From Mycetohabitans sp. B8 (lineage in GTDB: Bacteria; Pseudomonadota; Gammaproteobacteria; Burkholderiales; Burkholderiaceae): a DNA stretch of 64,000 nucleotides. Made by a program: the position numbers and the translations under genes. The notes under the pieces were generated by a model. It had not been told where the DNA came from. It worked only from the letters and a program-made list of their open reading frames with translations, and searched no databases. Shown here in pieces: positions 1-9,179 of this stretch (within the stretch, counting starts at the first letter, position 1; each line of letters starts with the position of its first letter). The stretch spans positions 81,791-145,790 of the forward strand of contig NZ_JAHLKR010000017.1 in NCBI RefSeq assembly GCF_021991875.1. The letters are read 5' to 3'.

Positions 1-510
1 GACGGCAGCATCGCTCGGCATCGATTCGCGCCCGCAACGCGCGAATTCCTGTGCGGCGAGCCGAATAGCCAGACCGACCCAGATCAGGTTGAACGCAAAG
101 AATACAGCATTGCGGCACACGTGCAGCGGCACAGCTCGCTCAATTCGTGCACCCGCGTTGGAACCGTGCGTCGCTGCGTCACGCGGTAGCAGGCTCAGTT
201 CCGGCTTTGGCAACAAGGACTTAGCTTGCGTATCCCAAGGTTGTCCACATTGTTGCAAACAAAATATGTGAATAAGCCGGTGTAGGTTGTGCAGCTGAGA
301 TGTTGTGTGGTGCCCTGTACGCCGTCTGCCTTACCAAAGTCCGTCGGGAAAGACCATTCGTTTGACATATCAAGCAATACACGGTGCGGGTTGGCGCCAG
401 CCATCCCGGCACGGACTGCCGCCTACATCGACACGATCGAGAAGCCGACTCACCGCGATGAAGTAGCGCCTGAAATCGGATCCGTCGATCGATCCACGCA
501 CCGGGTTCGC
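1..510. other. No confident gene
   Basis: I see no supportable gene here. On the minus strand an open frame covers roughly 1-290 and includes a hydrophobic stretch near 60-130 (reads NAVFFAFNLIWVGLAIRLAA), so the end of a small membrane protein could run in from the left, but no start codon with a ribosome binding site is visible. The remainder is probably intergenic or decayed sequence. Confidence 0.3.
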
Positions 511-1632
511 TTAATCGCGAAACACGTCCGATAGCTCGCGAAGCGATGTATTAATGGGCGTGTCTGTATGGATTACGAGATCGCTTGAGCCGGTCAAATC
601 GGCCAAAGTTGCTCTATTGTCCGGTTTCGTTATCGCGATCAATGAACCGGCATCTATCCCACGCGCCGATACCAGGAGGCGGTTTAGCGTATCCACGTGT
701 ATGTCCAGTTTTTCCGGCATGAGGCCATCAGCTCCCGACGCGTCGCGTTGCAGCGTCAACGCACCCTTCAGCCATAGCTGTTCCGTCCCGTCGCTGTCGA
801 GTGCTCGACGCGTCACGTTGACGTCTTGCAAACCGATTGTGCTCTTATCGCCACCTGACGACGTCTGCGAAACAATAAAGCCGGGTTGTGTATTAAAAAA
901 GCGAACCGAGGGAACACTGTTTAAGCTGTCAATCTGCTTGATTGAGACGCCACCGTGGATGGCCATCGAGGTATGTATGTCACTTACGCACAGTGCGCTA
1001 CCGTTCCCTCCCATGGTGAGGGCAGCGCTTTGGAGCGCAGCCTTCTCCTTCACGGCAATCGATGCTTCGCCGGTCAACTCGACTTCGATACCCAATGTGA
1101 AATCGCTTACTCGGCATTGCGCGTAGGCCGCATGTATCGTCACCGCGCGTTCCGGCCCGGCCGCTTCCATACGAGTCAGATGCATTGAGCCGCCGTGCGG
1201 GCAAACCTCCCATTTGGAGGCGCCATCCGACGGCGGAGGTGAACATGCGCTCGCGCGTTGCGGCGGCTCATCGAAAGCACCTTGCAGCATGTCCGACAGC
1301 AACCCACTTATCCAGATCGCTCTCAGCCCATAAAAGGTCGTGCCATAAATGGCCTTCCAATAAGCGTGGTCATCTACCACATCTATTGGATCTTGTCTCA
1401 GGTGGCGCTCGTCCCCACCGGTCAGCTTCTCACTGCCCGGCCGCTGCGGTAACTTCAGTGCCGTACGGTGGGGGCCGCGCATGAGCAGATGGGCATGCCC
1501 AGGCTCATGGTCGATTTGCTCATATGTTTTAGAGGAGGAATCGCGTATACCGGAATCATCGCCGCCGCATGCGGACAACACGAGCGTGCATACCAGCGCT
1601 GTGCGCGAGATGGGCTTCTTTATAAACTTCAT
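511..1632 (-). CDS. Putative secreted lipoprotein of unknown function
   Basis: Starting at the ATG at 1632 gives 373 residues beginning MKFIKKPISRTALV, a basic n-region and hydrophobic core followed by a lipobox LVLSACGG, so the protein is predicted to be lipidated at Cys and anchored in the envelope. An ATG 39 bases further upstream adds a second hydrophobic stretch and is less likely. The mature part is hydrophilic, has several Cys residues and many beta-prone Ser/Thr/Gly segments, and shows no catalytic motif I recognise. No operon partner is visible: the next feature upstream is a transporter pseudogene on the other strand. Function unknown. Confidence 0.6.
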   Translation of the reverse strand: MKFIKKPISRTALVCTLVLSACGGDDSGIRDSSSKTYEQIDHEPGHAHLLMRGPHRTALKLPQRPGSEKLTGGDERHLRQDPIDVVDDHAYWKAIYGTTFYGLRAIWISGLLSDMLQGAFDEPPQRASACSPPPSDGASKWEVCPHGGSMHLTRMEAAGPERAVTIHAAYAQCRVSDFTLGIEVELTGEASIAVKEKAALQSAALTMGGNGSALCVSDIHTSMAIHGGVSIKQIDSLNSVPSVRFFNTQPGFIVSQTSSGGDKSTIGLQDVNVTRRALDSDGTEQLWLKGALTLQRDASGADGLMPEKLDIHVDTLNRLLVSARGIDAGSLIAITKPDNRATLADLTGSSDLVIHTDTPINTSLRELSDVFRD

Positions 1633-1816
1633 TAGTAAGAAAATTAAAATAACGATACTCCGCCACAGCAAAATGGGCGGAGCCTTTTAAGCAGGATACT
1701 CCGCCGTGCAAGTGTTAACCTACTGGCGCCGATTGTAATGGCAACTTTGGCGCATTCAACAACAGCGATTGAACTGTGTGGATCCTAGCGTGCGCCGTTC
1801 ATTACATCGATCATAC

Positions 1817-2467
1817 TGCTCGTTATCCGACCGGATCGGCACCAAGCCGATCATCATGGCCGGGTGTCTGTTCGCCGCGCTGACGTACTTCCCGTTGTTC
1901 AAAGCACTGACACACCATGCCAGCCCGGCGCTCGAAGCGACGACCGCATGGGCGCCGATTACCGTCGTGGCCGATCCTGGCAAGTGCTCGTCGCTCCAGT
2001 TTAACCTGGTCGGCACGTCCAAGTGCACGAGCTTGTGCGATATCGCCCAAAGCGCGCTTGCAAAAGCCGGCCTGAACTACCAGAGCGTCACTGCACCGGC
2101 AGGTACGGTCGCGCAAATCAGGATCGGCGATACGGTTACCCACTCGTACGATGACCAGGCAGCCGATACAAAAGGCAAGGGCAAAGCGTTTGACAGGATG
2201 TTCGCCGATACGCTAAAGATGCCAGGCTATTCGCTCAAGGCTGATCCGACCTAAATCAACTGGCCGATGAGCATCGTGATCCTCACCATCCTCGTGATCT
2301 ACGTGACGATGATCTACGGTCCGATCGCCGCGATGCCAGTCGAGATGTTCTCAACGCAAATCCGCTACGCGTTGATGTCACTGCCGTACCGCATTGGCAA
2401 CGGCCGGTTCGGCAGATTCTTGCCAGCCACCGCTTTCGCGATTGTCGCCGCTCGACTCGGAATCTGA
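1817..2467 (+). pseudogene. MFS (metabolite:H+ symporter-like) transporter remnant
   Basis: This frame carries the central and C-terminal part of a major facilitator of the metabolite-proton symport type. It has the cytoplasmic loop motif SLSDRIGTKPIIMAGC, a transmembrane helix, a long periplasmic insert, and then the helices INWPMSIVILTILVIYVTMI and PIAAMPVEMF...SLPYRIGNGRFGRFLP. The N-terminal half is absent. An in-frame TAA at 2252-2254 interrupts a conserved Asp-Pro-x-Ile-Asn-Trp-Pro stretch (probably CAA to TAA), and the frame closes at 2467 before the last helices. Several normally invariant residues are changed, so this is a dead gene and not a functional short transporter. Family identification is from recall of the conserved pattern. 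Confidence 0.75.
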
Positions 2468-3131
2468 GTGCTACAGCAATCAGTGCCGCTCCCTGTTCAT
2501 TACAGATCCATGCCAGTGACTGCACCTTCCCACCCTTCTCTGGCCTCACCTTGAGCCGCTCGAATTAGCACCGCAAGCGGGCCCTCCACTGCGACACGCA
2601 AACGCTGGCGGGCTTGTTCAGTCGCAGCCAGATTGCAGCAAGGATTGGGTTTGGCCGTCATGCCTTGCTCGCACGCGAAGTTCTAGATGTGCGAGAACAC
2701 CGCCTTTTCCCGATTCGCTCGAACTTGCCCCTCGTTTCCCTTCTCGACCCGTTCCCTCCCTTGCAAGCGTCGAACGGCATATCCTGCAGGCGCCAGTCGA
2801 AATACTGCGAATGTGGATCAGTTCAATGTTGTCCAGCGGTGCAGGCGGCGCGTTGAAGAACTCATATAGCTTCGCCGGTTCCTTCAAATTGTCGTGCTGC
2901 GTACGCAATCCCTTCTGCGACAGCACCGGCCGCTGATCCATATTAGCCGCAGCGAAAAAAATTGAAGCGCTCGATGCGCAACTGACAAAGGAGCGTCGAG
3001 CATGTCGCATAGCGCACCCGATAGGGATTGACTTCGATCCGCATAGACGCGCAACGCCTATATAATGCCAACATAAATGTTGAAGAACAGAAAGCCCAAC
3101 CCCGAAATGCCGCTTAAATATTTAATTTTAT
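2468..3131. other. Decayed stretch with an unrecognised minus-strand fragment
   Basis: No intact gene is evident. On the minus strand, between about 3010 and 2780, one frame reads like genuine protein (includes LKEPAKLYEFFNAPPAPL and DNIELIHIRSISTGACR) and then turns into low-complexity basic sequence, as expected for a gene fragment whose reading frame has been lost. I do not recognise the family. Confidence 0.3.
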
Positions 3132-3208
3132 TGGCCCGCCCTGCAGGATTCGAACCTGCGGCCTACGGCTTAGAAGGCCGTTGCTCTATCCAACTGAGCT
3201 AAGGGCGG
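3132..3208 (-). tRNA. tRNA-Arg (anticodon TCT)
   Basis: A 77-nt cloverleaf on the minus strand including an encoded CCA. The acceptor stem CCGCCCT pairs with AGGGCGG, followed by discriminator G and CCA. The D arm carries TTAGCTCAGTTGG, the anticodon loop is CTTCTAA giving TCT (reads AGA), and the T arm is the standard GGTTCGAATCC type. A TACAAT about 15 bases upstream could be its -10 box. A decayed copy of a similar tRNA lies just upstream. Confidence 0.95.
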
Positions 3209-3260
3209 TCAAGAGATTCAACATTGTACTGCAAGCGCGCCGTTCGCTGCGCATCAGGTG

Positions 3261-3313
3261 ACCCCGACCATCGACTTAGAAGACCGATGCGCTATCCCAA
3301 CTGAGCGATAGGC
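3261..3313 (-). pseudogene. Degenerate tRNA-Arg-like remnant
   Basis: About 50 bases upstream of the intact tRNA-Arg, the minus strand reads a D-arm (GCTCAGTTGGGATAGCGC) and a well-paired anticodon arm CATCGGTCTTCTAAGTCGATG with the same TCT anticodon. The T arm is destroyed and the acceptor stem cannot pair, so this is a pseudo-tRNA from an ancestral tandem array or a duplication. Confidence 0.6.
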
Positions 3314-3389
3314 AAACAGGCGTTCGATTATAACTGAACACTGCAAACCGGCTCCGGCCGCCAGCTCGCAATATGCGACAGTGTCACGC

Positions 3390-4223
3390 TTACGTCAACG
3401 ATTGGGGATGGAAGAAAAACCAGGCGAGACAAGCCAAGCCGGCGATCACGCAATAGATTCCGAATGAAGCCAGCCGCCCGCGGCCTTCAAAATAACGCAT
3501 CAGAAAACGCACGCTCAGATACGCCGCGATGCCAGTCAGCACGCCACCTAGCACCGCGTCAGCCAGTTGCGCCGGCGCGTGAAACAGCTTGGGCACCTCG
3601 AGCAGGCCCGCGCCAAAAATAATCGGCGTACCGAGCAGAAACGCGAACTCCGCCGACTTTCCCGCGGACATGCCGGCGCCCACGCCGGCGATCATCGTCA
3701 AGCCGCTGCGCGAGAAACCCGGAATCAGCGCGCCGATTTGTGCGATACCAACCAGCGCAGCCTGCCTGAACGTCAGATCCTTGGGCGCACGCGCCGTGCG
3801 CGCGCGCTGCAACCGGTCGCCGAACCACAGCAGGGTACCGTTGATCACCAGTGCCAATGCCACGATACGCAAGTCGTGAAAAACCTGCTCGATTCGCTTT
3901 TCCAGCAGAACGCCGGCGATGCCCGCCGGGATCGTGCCAATCAGCAACGCCCACGCCAAATGGCCGTCCTCAGTACGGCGGCCGCCCAGCGAGCCGAAGA
4001 AGCCTTGGATGATCGCGATCCACCGTGTGCGGAAATACCACAGCAGCGCAAAAGCGGTACCCAGATGCAGCGCCACCAGAAAAGGCAACAGTTGCGGTGC
4101 ATGCTTGTCGATGTGCATGTCGAACAGTGCCGGCACGAGCAATGTATGCCCGAGGCTGCTGACCGGGAACAACTCGGTCACGCCCTGCAAGATACTCAGA
4201 AAGATCAGAAACGCAAGGCTCAC
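3390..4223 (-). CDS. uppP: Undecaprenyl-diphosphatase
   Basis: Integral membrane phosphatase (BacA/UppP family) that recycles undecaprenyl pyrophosphate to the monophosphate carrier for peptidoglycan and other surface polymers. The 277 residues match the family's usual length. Both catalytic signatures are present: [15 protein letters not shown] near residues 13-27 and PGFSRSG near residue 168, separated by seven to eight hydrophobic helices. The start is GTG at 4223, preceded by AGAGGA at a workable distance. It stands alone, with tRNA-Arg downstream and no same-strand partner close upstream. Confidence 0.95.
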   Translation of the reverse strand: MSLAFLIFLSILQGVTELFPVSSLGHTLLVPALFDMHIDKHAPQLLPFLVALHLGTAFALLWYFRTRWIAIIQGFFGSLGGRRTEDGHLAWALLIGTIPAGIAGVLLEKRIEQVFHDLRIVALALVINGTLLWFGDRLQRARTARAPKDLTFRQAALVGIAQIGALIPGFSRSGLTMIAGVGAGMSAGKSAEFAFLLGTPIIFGAGLLEVPKLFHAPAQLADAVLGGVLTGIAAYLSVRFLMRYFEGRGRLASFGIYCVIAGLACLAWFFFHPQSLT

Positions 4224-5033
4224 GAGAGAAAGTCCTCTATGTAAATGACAGCATCAGCGCAGATCGCGCAACGAAGCGGCGAGGTGATGCCCGCCTGGCG
4301 ACATCCCCCCAAGTTTGCCGGCTGCCGATGACAAGTGTCCGACAGCCCGCTCGAAGGCGCGCCGGCAACGGCGATAACCGCCACGCACGCATACGGCCAC
4401 GATGCCGCGCACCGCGCAATGGGTTCGAGGTTGACGAAAGCGCCGCGGCCGGATCCGCCTGCCCCCCCGGCCGGCATGCGGGCTCCTTTTTGGCATAACG
4501 GCCAAGCCTTGTCCGTTCGGCAGATCGCACACGATGGCCGCCGCTAGTTATCGGCACGGTTGTGCATGCATTGCGCGTCGACTCGGACTTGACTATGCCA
4601 CGACAACGCTAGCTTTCGCCGATCAATGGTCCCGACACCCCGAGCCCCATGCCTGCCCCGTGCGCAGCTTCACGCGCTACGCGGCGCTCGTCAGATGCAG
4701 TTTTTGGTGACCATCCTGGCCGGGACAACGACGTCGAAGCAACTACCGTTGGCCAGTATGCCGGCACAGGACTGGGGCCAGCTTGCGTCGGTGCTCGCGA
4801 GCCGACAGGCGACTCAGAAATACGCGGGCGCGTCATGGCACAATGGCGCACTGGTGTTGGCCATCGTCGCAGTCTTGCTGCTGGATGCGGCTGTTCGCAT
4901 ACTGGCGCGCGGGCAAAAGCAGCGCGGACAGGTTCTCAGCCGGCTTTGACAGTGCTGGCCGAGCCCGACTTGCCCTCGGCACGGGCCGTGGTACAGAGAC
5001 CGCGGCAGCGGCGACGCCAAGGTGGCAGACCGG
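4224..5033. other. Long intergenic stretch, possible orphan plus-strand ORF
   Basis: Nothing here is well supported. A plus-strand frame ending at 4949 (possible start 4695, MQFLVTILAG) contains one clear hydrophobic helix, GALVLAIVAVLLLDAAVRIL, but no ribosome binding site precedes it and the rest is not recognisable. It may be a small membrane protein or a remnant. Confidence 0.25.
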
Positions 5034-5120
5034 TTATTTGGCCAGCTTATAGAAGAAGAGAAACGTGCCGCCGGTAAACATGCCAAAAAGCGCACATCCC
5101 ATCGCCATTGCCAAGTCCAT
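5034..5120 (-). CDS. 28-residue membrane miniprotein
   Basis: A very short frame of 28 codons (MDLAMAMGCALFGMF..., ending FLFFYKLAK) preceded by a strong Shine-Dalgarno sequence GGAGAGGAGACGATC directly before the ATG at 5120. Almost the whole protein is one glycine/phenylalanine-rich hydrophobic helix with a Lys-containing end, as in single-span membrane miniproteins. Reading frame, ribosome binding site and composition together support translation. The function and family are unknown to me. It lies between uppP and the divergent epimerase-like gene. Confidence 0.5.
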   Translation of the reverse strand: MDLAMAMGCALFGMFTGGTFLFFYKLAK

Positions 5121-5340
5121 GATCGTCTCCTCTCCAATACGGTATTGTCTGAGTGATTATCGACAGCGATCTGCCACCGGACAACCCGAGAGAACCCGCA
5201 TAGCCGGCATCTGGCGGCACATCCATGTCGTGGAAAACCCGCCCATCGCCAGGCAGCGCGCCTGACAGCAAAGCGGCATGTGACAACCCCGGGCAGGCAC
5301 CGCCGGCAGCAGGGCCGCCCACTGTTATATTTCGATCAAC

Positions 5341-6249
5341 ATGCGTTTCCAGAACCAGGATGTCATCGAACTCGAACGCGAACGCGCCAGCTTGTTGGTT
5401 GCGCCGCAATCTGGAGCTCGTCTGTTGCGCTGGCGCGTGGGCGACCACGACGTCATTGGATGGCCGGACAACGCGAATTGGAACGAGCCCGCCCGGGTGC
5501 GCGGCGGCAATCCGCTGCTGTTTCCCTTCCTCGGCCGGCATCGCGTCGAGGGCACGATCGGTCGATGGCGCGATAGCGCCGGCGTTGTGCGGGCATTGCC
5601 AATGCACGGATTCGCCCGCGATCTGCCGTTCGAGCCGACAATCGACGTAGCTGACGCCCGCATCGACATGACGCTGACGGACAGCGACGCCACCCGCATC
5701 GGCTATCCGTTCGGCTTCCGGTTCGATGCGATCTACCATCTCGTCAACGGCCACACCCTTGACGCGACCCTCACGACGACAAACACCGGCGACATACCGC
5801 TACCGTACTATGCGGGTCATCACTTCTATTTCTCGCTGCCTCACGCGCTGCGGGGCGAATCCCGGCTCACGTTGCCGCCGGCGCGGATGCTGTACCAACG
5901 TGATGATGGTGCGATTGCCGAGGCGGCTGCCGCGGCACACGCGTATCGTCTCGACGACGCGCGTATTGTCGACCGTTTCCATGTGCTGGACCCGCTGTCA
6001 GGCGGGGCGCGGGTCACGCTGCACACACCGTCACTGGGCCGCACGATCACGCTAGCACTCGAGCGCCCCAGCTCGATCCCATGGTATGCCGTCACGACGT
6101 GGACCGAAAAACCTGATTCCGATTTTTATTGCATCGAACCCTGGCTCGGTTTGCCAGATGCCATTCACAATGGACTTGGGTTGCGCTGGCTTGCGCCCGG
6201 GGCGAGTGAGCGCGCGCTACTGCGAATCCGCGTAGAGCTTGACGAATGA
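5341..6249 (+). CDS. Aldose 1-epimerase family protein
   Basis: A 302-residue protein of the galactose mutarotase-like fold, which catalyses anomer interconversion of aldoses or hexose-6-phosphates. Family features include GGNPLLFPFLGRHR near residue 57, the His of MHGFARDLPF near residue 90, the second His pair in YYAGHHFYFSLP near residue 160, and the acidic residue in FYCIEPWLGLPDA near residue 262. Substrate specificity cannot be read from this. The gene ends 6 bases before the next ATG, that of the LysM/M23 gene, so the two may be co-transcribed. Confidence 0.85.
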   Translation: MRFQNQDVIELERERASLLVAPQSGARLLRWRVGDHDVIGWPDNANWNEPARVRGGNPLLFPFLGRHRVEGTIGRWRDSAGVVRALPMHGFARDLPFEPTIDVADARIDMTLTDSDATRIGYPFGFRFDAIYHLVNGHTLDATLTTTNTGDIPLPYYAGHHFYFSLPHALRGESRLTLPPARMLYQRDDGAIAEAAAAAHAYRLDDARIVDRFHVLDPLSGGARVTLHTPSLGRTITLALERPSSIPWYAVTTWTEKPDSDFYCIEPWLGLPDAIHNGLGLRWLAPGASERALLRIRVELDE

Positions 6250-6255
6250 CGTAAA

Positions 6256-7083
6256 ATGAATCGTTTTATGCCCCGCCCGCATGGCCCAGCCAGCGCCTTG
6301 CGAGCGTCGCGAGTTTCGATGCAGAGAATAAAAAGTGGTTTTGCCGATGGTTGCAGCACGCTATTTAAACGCGTGCGCGCCTTCGGTTTTAAACACGTGC
6401 GCACCCTCGGTTCGGTGCAGTGCGTGACGGTAGGCTGCGGTATCGCGTTGTGGCTGTCCGCGTGCGGTTCCGCCCCGGTCGGTCCTGGCTTCTATCGCGT
6501 CGCCCGGGGCGACACACTTTCGCGGATCGCCCAACGAAACGGCCAAAGCGTCGCTGCGATTGCGCGGTGGAATAATCTGCCCAATCCGAACGTAATTTCA
6601 GTCGGCCAGATTCTGCGCGTCGCGCCGCCGACTCGTTCGGCACCGTCGCGCAGCGCGGCAGCCGCGCCCAACACCACTGCTACGGCCAAGGTCAGGCCTT
6701 CGTTGGCGCCCGCTACGACGATCAACTTGATCTGGCCCGCCCGGGGCAACGTGGTACGCCGTTTCAACGGCGTGGATTGCAAAGGCGTCGATATCGCGAA
6801 TGCGCTCGGCACACCCGTGGTCGCCGCCGCGAGCGGAACCGTCGTCTATGCCGGCAATGGTTTGCGCGGTTACGGCAATTTGCTGGTCATCAAGCACAAT
6901 GCCAATTTCCTGACCGCCTATGCGCACAACCGCGCACTGCTAGTCAAGGAAGGTCAGAACGTCACGCAAGGACAAACCATCGCCGAAATGGGCAACAGCG
7001 ACAGCAACCGGGTCGCACTGCACTTCGAGCTGCGATACGATGGCAAGTCGATCGACCCGGCCCGCTATTTGCCACCGCAATAG
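6256..7083 (+). CDS. NlpD-like LysM / M23 family lipoprotein
   Basis: Predicted outer-membrane lipoprotein of the NlpD/EnvC type, whose members activate cell-wall amidases during septal splitting. A lipobox LSACGS lies near residues 68-73. It is followed by a LysM domain (YRVARGDTLSRIAQRNGQ ... ISVGQILRV, about residues 80-122), a Pro/Ala/Thr linker, and an M23 domain (about 162-270) ending LHFELRYDGKSIDPARYLPP. The M23 metal site is incomplete: the usual first His is replaced (CKGVDIAN), as in NlpD, so it is probably a regulator and not itself a peptidase. The leader before the lipobox is unusually long from 6256; the ATG at 6319 or a nearby GTG may be the true start. Confidence 0.85.
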   Translation: MNRFMPRPHGPASALRASRVSMQRIKSGFADGCSTLFKRVRAFGFKHVRTLGSVQCVTVGCGIALWLSACGSAPVGPGFYRVARGDTLSRIAQRNGQSVAAIARWNNLPNPNVISVGQILRVAPPTRSAPSRSAAAAPNTTATAKVRPSLAPATTINLIWPARGNVVRRFNGVDCKGVDIANALGTPVVAAASGTVVYAGNGLRGYGNLLVIKHNANFLTAYAHNRALLVKEGQNVTQGQTIAEMGNSDSNRVALHFELRYDGKSIDPARYLPPQ

Positions 7084-7162
7084 CAGCAAGCGCAGGCGCC
7101 GCGTCGCACAGCGCTGACCGGCAGGCCGTGCTGCGTGCGGCGTCAAGCATCTAACGTTGGGC

Positions 7163-7258
7163 TCAGCGCAGGTGCCCGGTCTTCGGATCGACACGCATGG
7201 CAAATGCGATCAGTACGCCGACTGCAACGGGCGCAACGAGACAAAATGCAAGCAGCAC
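7163..7258 (-). CDS. 31-residue membrane miniprotein
   Basis: A GTG-started frame of 31 codons preceded by the strong ribosome binding site GGGGGAGGGAAATC. The product begins with a hydrophobic helix (VLLAFCLVAPVAVGVLIAFA) and ends in a short polar tail MRVDPKTGHLR, the layout of a single-span membrane miniprotein with one polar end. Unknown family. It lies between the M23 lipoprotein and olsB-like gene, with no obvious operon. Confidence 0.45.
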   Translation of the reverse strand: MLLAFCLVAPVAVGVLIAFAMRVDPKTGHLR

Positions 7259-7451
7259 GATTTCCCTCCCCCGCTATCGATAACCTGTTGACGTCGATCA
7301 TACGTGCTTGGCCAAAATCGCGCAGACATCGGACTCCCCCCTAGCCAATAGTACCGATAGATTGTCCGTTACAAAAAGCAGACACAGGGGTACCGGCTCA
7401 GGAACGTCGGTCCTCCTGCTTGCCACCGCGATCACGCCCCTATCCCACAGA

Positions 7452-8276
7452 TCAACTCAATTTAAACTCGCCCAAGAAGTGGCGCGCGTAGCGCTTGTTG
7501 ATATCGGCGAGGCGAAATAGCGTGAGGAAATCCGCGACGTTGAAATCCGGATCCCAAGCGGGTGCGCCGCAGATCCTCGCGCCCAGGCGTAAATAGCCTT
7601 TAATCAGCGGCGGCGGGGATACCGCGGAGCCAGTGGCGAGTTCGTCCGTCGGTAGCGGGGTATGCGGGAAGGCCCGGTATTCGGCCGCGGTCATCGATGC
7701 CTTGCGCAGCGACATGAACAAGTTGGCCGCGTAATGCCCACCGTCCACCATCGGGACGCTCGCACAGCCAAGCATCGTTTCATAGCCATTTTGCAGCATG
7801 TATTCAGCTAGTCCCGCCCATAGCGACATAATCACTGAACCGCTACGATAGTCCGAGTGCACGCACGAGCGCCCAACTTCGACCATCTTGGCGCGCAGAT
7901 GCGTGAGGCGCGAAATGTCGAATTCACTTTCTGCATACAACTTGCCGATGCGTACCGCCTGGTAGGGTGGCAGCACACGATAGGTTCCGACGACCCGCAG
8001 CGTGTCCAAGTCGCGCACCAATAGGTGGTCGCAGTACGCGTCGAATTCATCCACGTCCTGGCCCTTGGGGCCTTTGAGTTGCGCGCCCATTTCTTCTGAG
8101 AAGACGCGGTAACGCAGCCCTTGTGCCTCGCGAAGCTCTTCTTCCGTCCGCGCCCAGGCCACGCCGAAATGATGTTGCCCAGCCACCGTTTCTTGCGGCC
8201 GAGGAAGACTCCTGCGTGAATCGAGGGGAATGGACGCAAGGGGCGGGGTAGGATTGGGCAACTCTCGCATTGTCAT
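7452..8276 (-). CDS. OlsB-type N-acyltransferase (GNAT family)
   Basis: A 274-residue protein of the hemolysin-like/OlsB acyltransferase family, which in its best known member transfers a 3-hydroxyacyl chain from ACP to ornithine to give lyso-ornithine lipid. Recognisable features are LREAQGLRYRVFSEEMGA near residue 48, the acidic DEFDAYCDHLLVRD, the VGTYRVLPP strand and the VEVGRSCVHSDYR motif near residue 132, followed by PPLIKGYLRLGARICG and the C-terminal FNVADFLTLFRLADINKRY. OlsA is not adjacent. Ornithine lipid synthesis is the likely role but is inferred from family. Confidence 0.8.
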   Translation of the reverse strand: MTMRELPNPTPPLASIPLDSRRSLPRPQETVAGQHHFGVAWARTEEELREAQGLRYRVFSEEMGAQLKGPKGQDVDEFDAYCDHLLVRDLDTLRVVGTYRVLPPYQAVRIGKLYAESEFDISRLTHLRAKMVEVGRSCVHSDYRSGSVIMSLWAGLAEYMLQNGYETMLGCASVPMVDGGHYAANLFMSLRKASMTAAEYRAFPHTPLPTDELATGSAVSPPPLIKGYLRLGARICGAPAWDPDFNVADFLTLFRLADINKRYARHFLGEFKLS

Positions 8277-8379
8277 ATCCTGTCAAATTACAGAAAGGTC
8301 GCGTGCAATGTAGAAATCAGCGATGACGTGTGGGTAGCAAACATGACGATTCGGTAACAACATACGCAATCGACACGAA

Positions 8380-8860
8380 TCACACAAGGTCCGGATTCAC
8401 GACGGCGCGCAGCACGCCCTGCGCTTGTTGTTTATCGCGGCGGCGGTTGGCCCACCACCCGATCCCGCTTTTTTGGATGCTCCAGTTCGCTTCCTCACCG
8501 GACAGCAGCAGTGCGGCGACGCGGCTGAGCGTGGGCTGATGGCCCACCACAATGACCGTTTCAGCCATGCCGTCCGGCCAGTCCACCGCTGCCAATACGG
8601 CGGCGACGTCTGCACCGGGCGCGAGTTCGCGTAGTACGCGAAAACGGTCAGCCAATGACTGTGCCGTTTGCACCGTTCGATTGGCCGGGCTGCTGAGCAC
8701 GCCGGCCTCGTCAGGCAGCCGGGGACCCCGCCACTGGGCGATGTGCACGGCTTACTGGTGTCCGCGGGCGGTTAATTCGCACCACGTCACTGGGCGCCCG
8801 GTTGGTTTCGCGTTCACGAAGGTTTTCGGCGTCGGCTTGACGCCAGGGAATCAGGTTCAT
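8380..8860 (-). pseudogene. sixA: sixA-like phosphohistidine phosphatase, inactivated
   Basis: The C-terminal two thirds read as a normal SixA phosphatase (LSSPANRTVQTAQSLADRF, then VIVVGHQPTLSRVAALLL). The N-terminus, from ATG 8860, reads MNLIPWRQADAE where the family has WRHAEAE, so the phosphoryl-accepting His of the RHG motif is Gln. The frame is then lost, and a recognisable ELTARGHQ segment is followed by an in-frame TAA just before AVHIAQW. Three separate lesions (His to Gln, frameshift, nonsense) make a working product very unlikely. Confidence 0.8.
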
Positions 8861-9061
8861 GGTCGTTGCGATGGTCCGAGCACAGAATTGACTGTTGCCT
8901 CGAAGTCAGTCGCGAGGGCGGCTCCGCGTGCTGCTCGACAGCGTGCACGGCGGCGATGACGCGCGCATGTCTGGCGCTGACGCGCCTATGACATGCACAG
9001 GTGTGGCCTATTACCTGCACGGGCGCGATGTACGGTATATCGACACGGTGCACTCAAAAAA

Positions 9062-9091
9062 TTGACGTCGCATCGAATATTCAACTATAAT
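9062..9091 (+). promoter_or_regulatory. Sigma-70 promoter of tRNA-Pro
   Basis: TTGACG at 9062-9067 and a perfect TATAAT at 9086-9091 with an 18-base spacer, 11 bases upstream of the mature tRNA 5' end. Confidence 0.75.
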
Positions 9092-9102
9092 TACAAATTC
9101 GG

Positions 9103-9179
9103 CGGAGCGTAGCGCAGCCTGGTAGCGCATCTGATTTGGGATCAGAGGGTCGTAGGTTCGAATCCTATCGCTCCGACCA
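9103..9179 (+). tRNA. tRNA-Pro (anticodon TGG)
   Basis: A 77-nt cloverleaf including encoded CCA. Acceptor stem CGGAGCG pairs with CGCTCCG, discriminator A. The D arm contains AGCGCAGCCTGG, the anticodon stem-loop CTGATTTGGGATCAG gives TGG (reads CCA), and the T arm is GTAGGTTCGAATCCTAT. Consensus promoter just upstream. Confidence 0.95.

Noticed and set aside
554..1126. A 190-residue plus-strand ORF
   Set aside because: It lies opposite the lipoprotein gene, has no ribosome binding site and its composition is that of a reverse-strand shadow.
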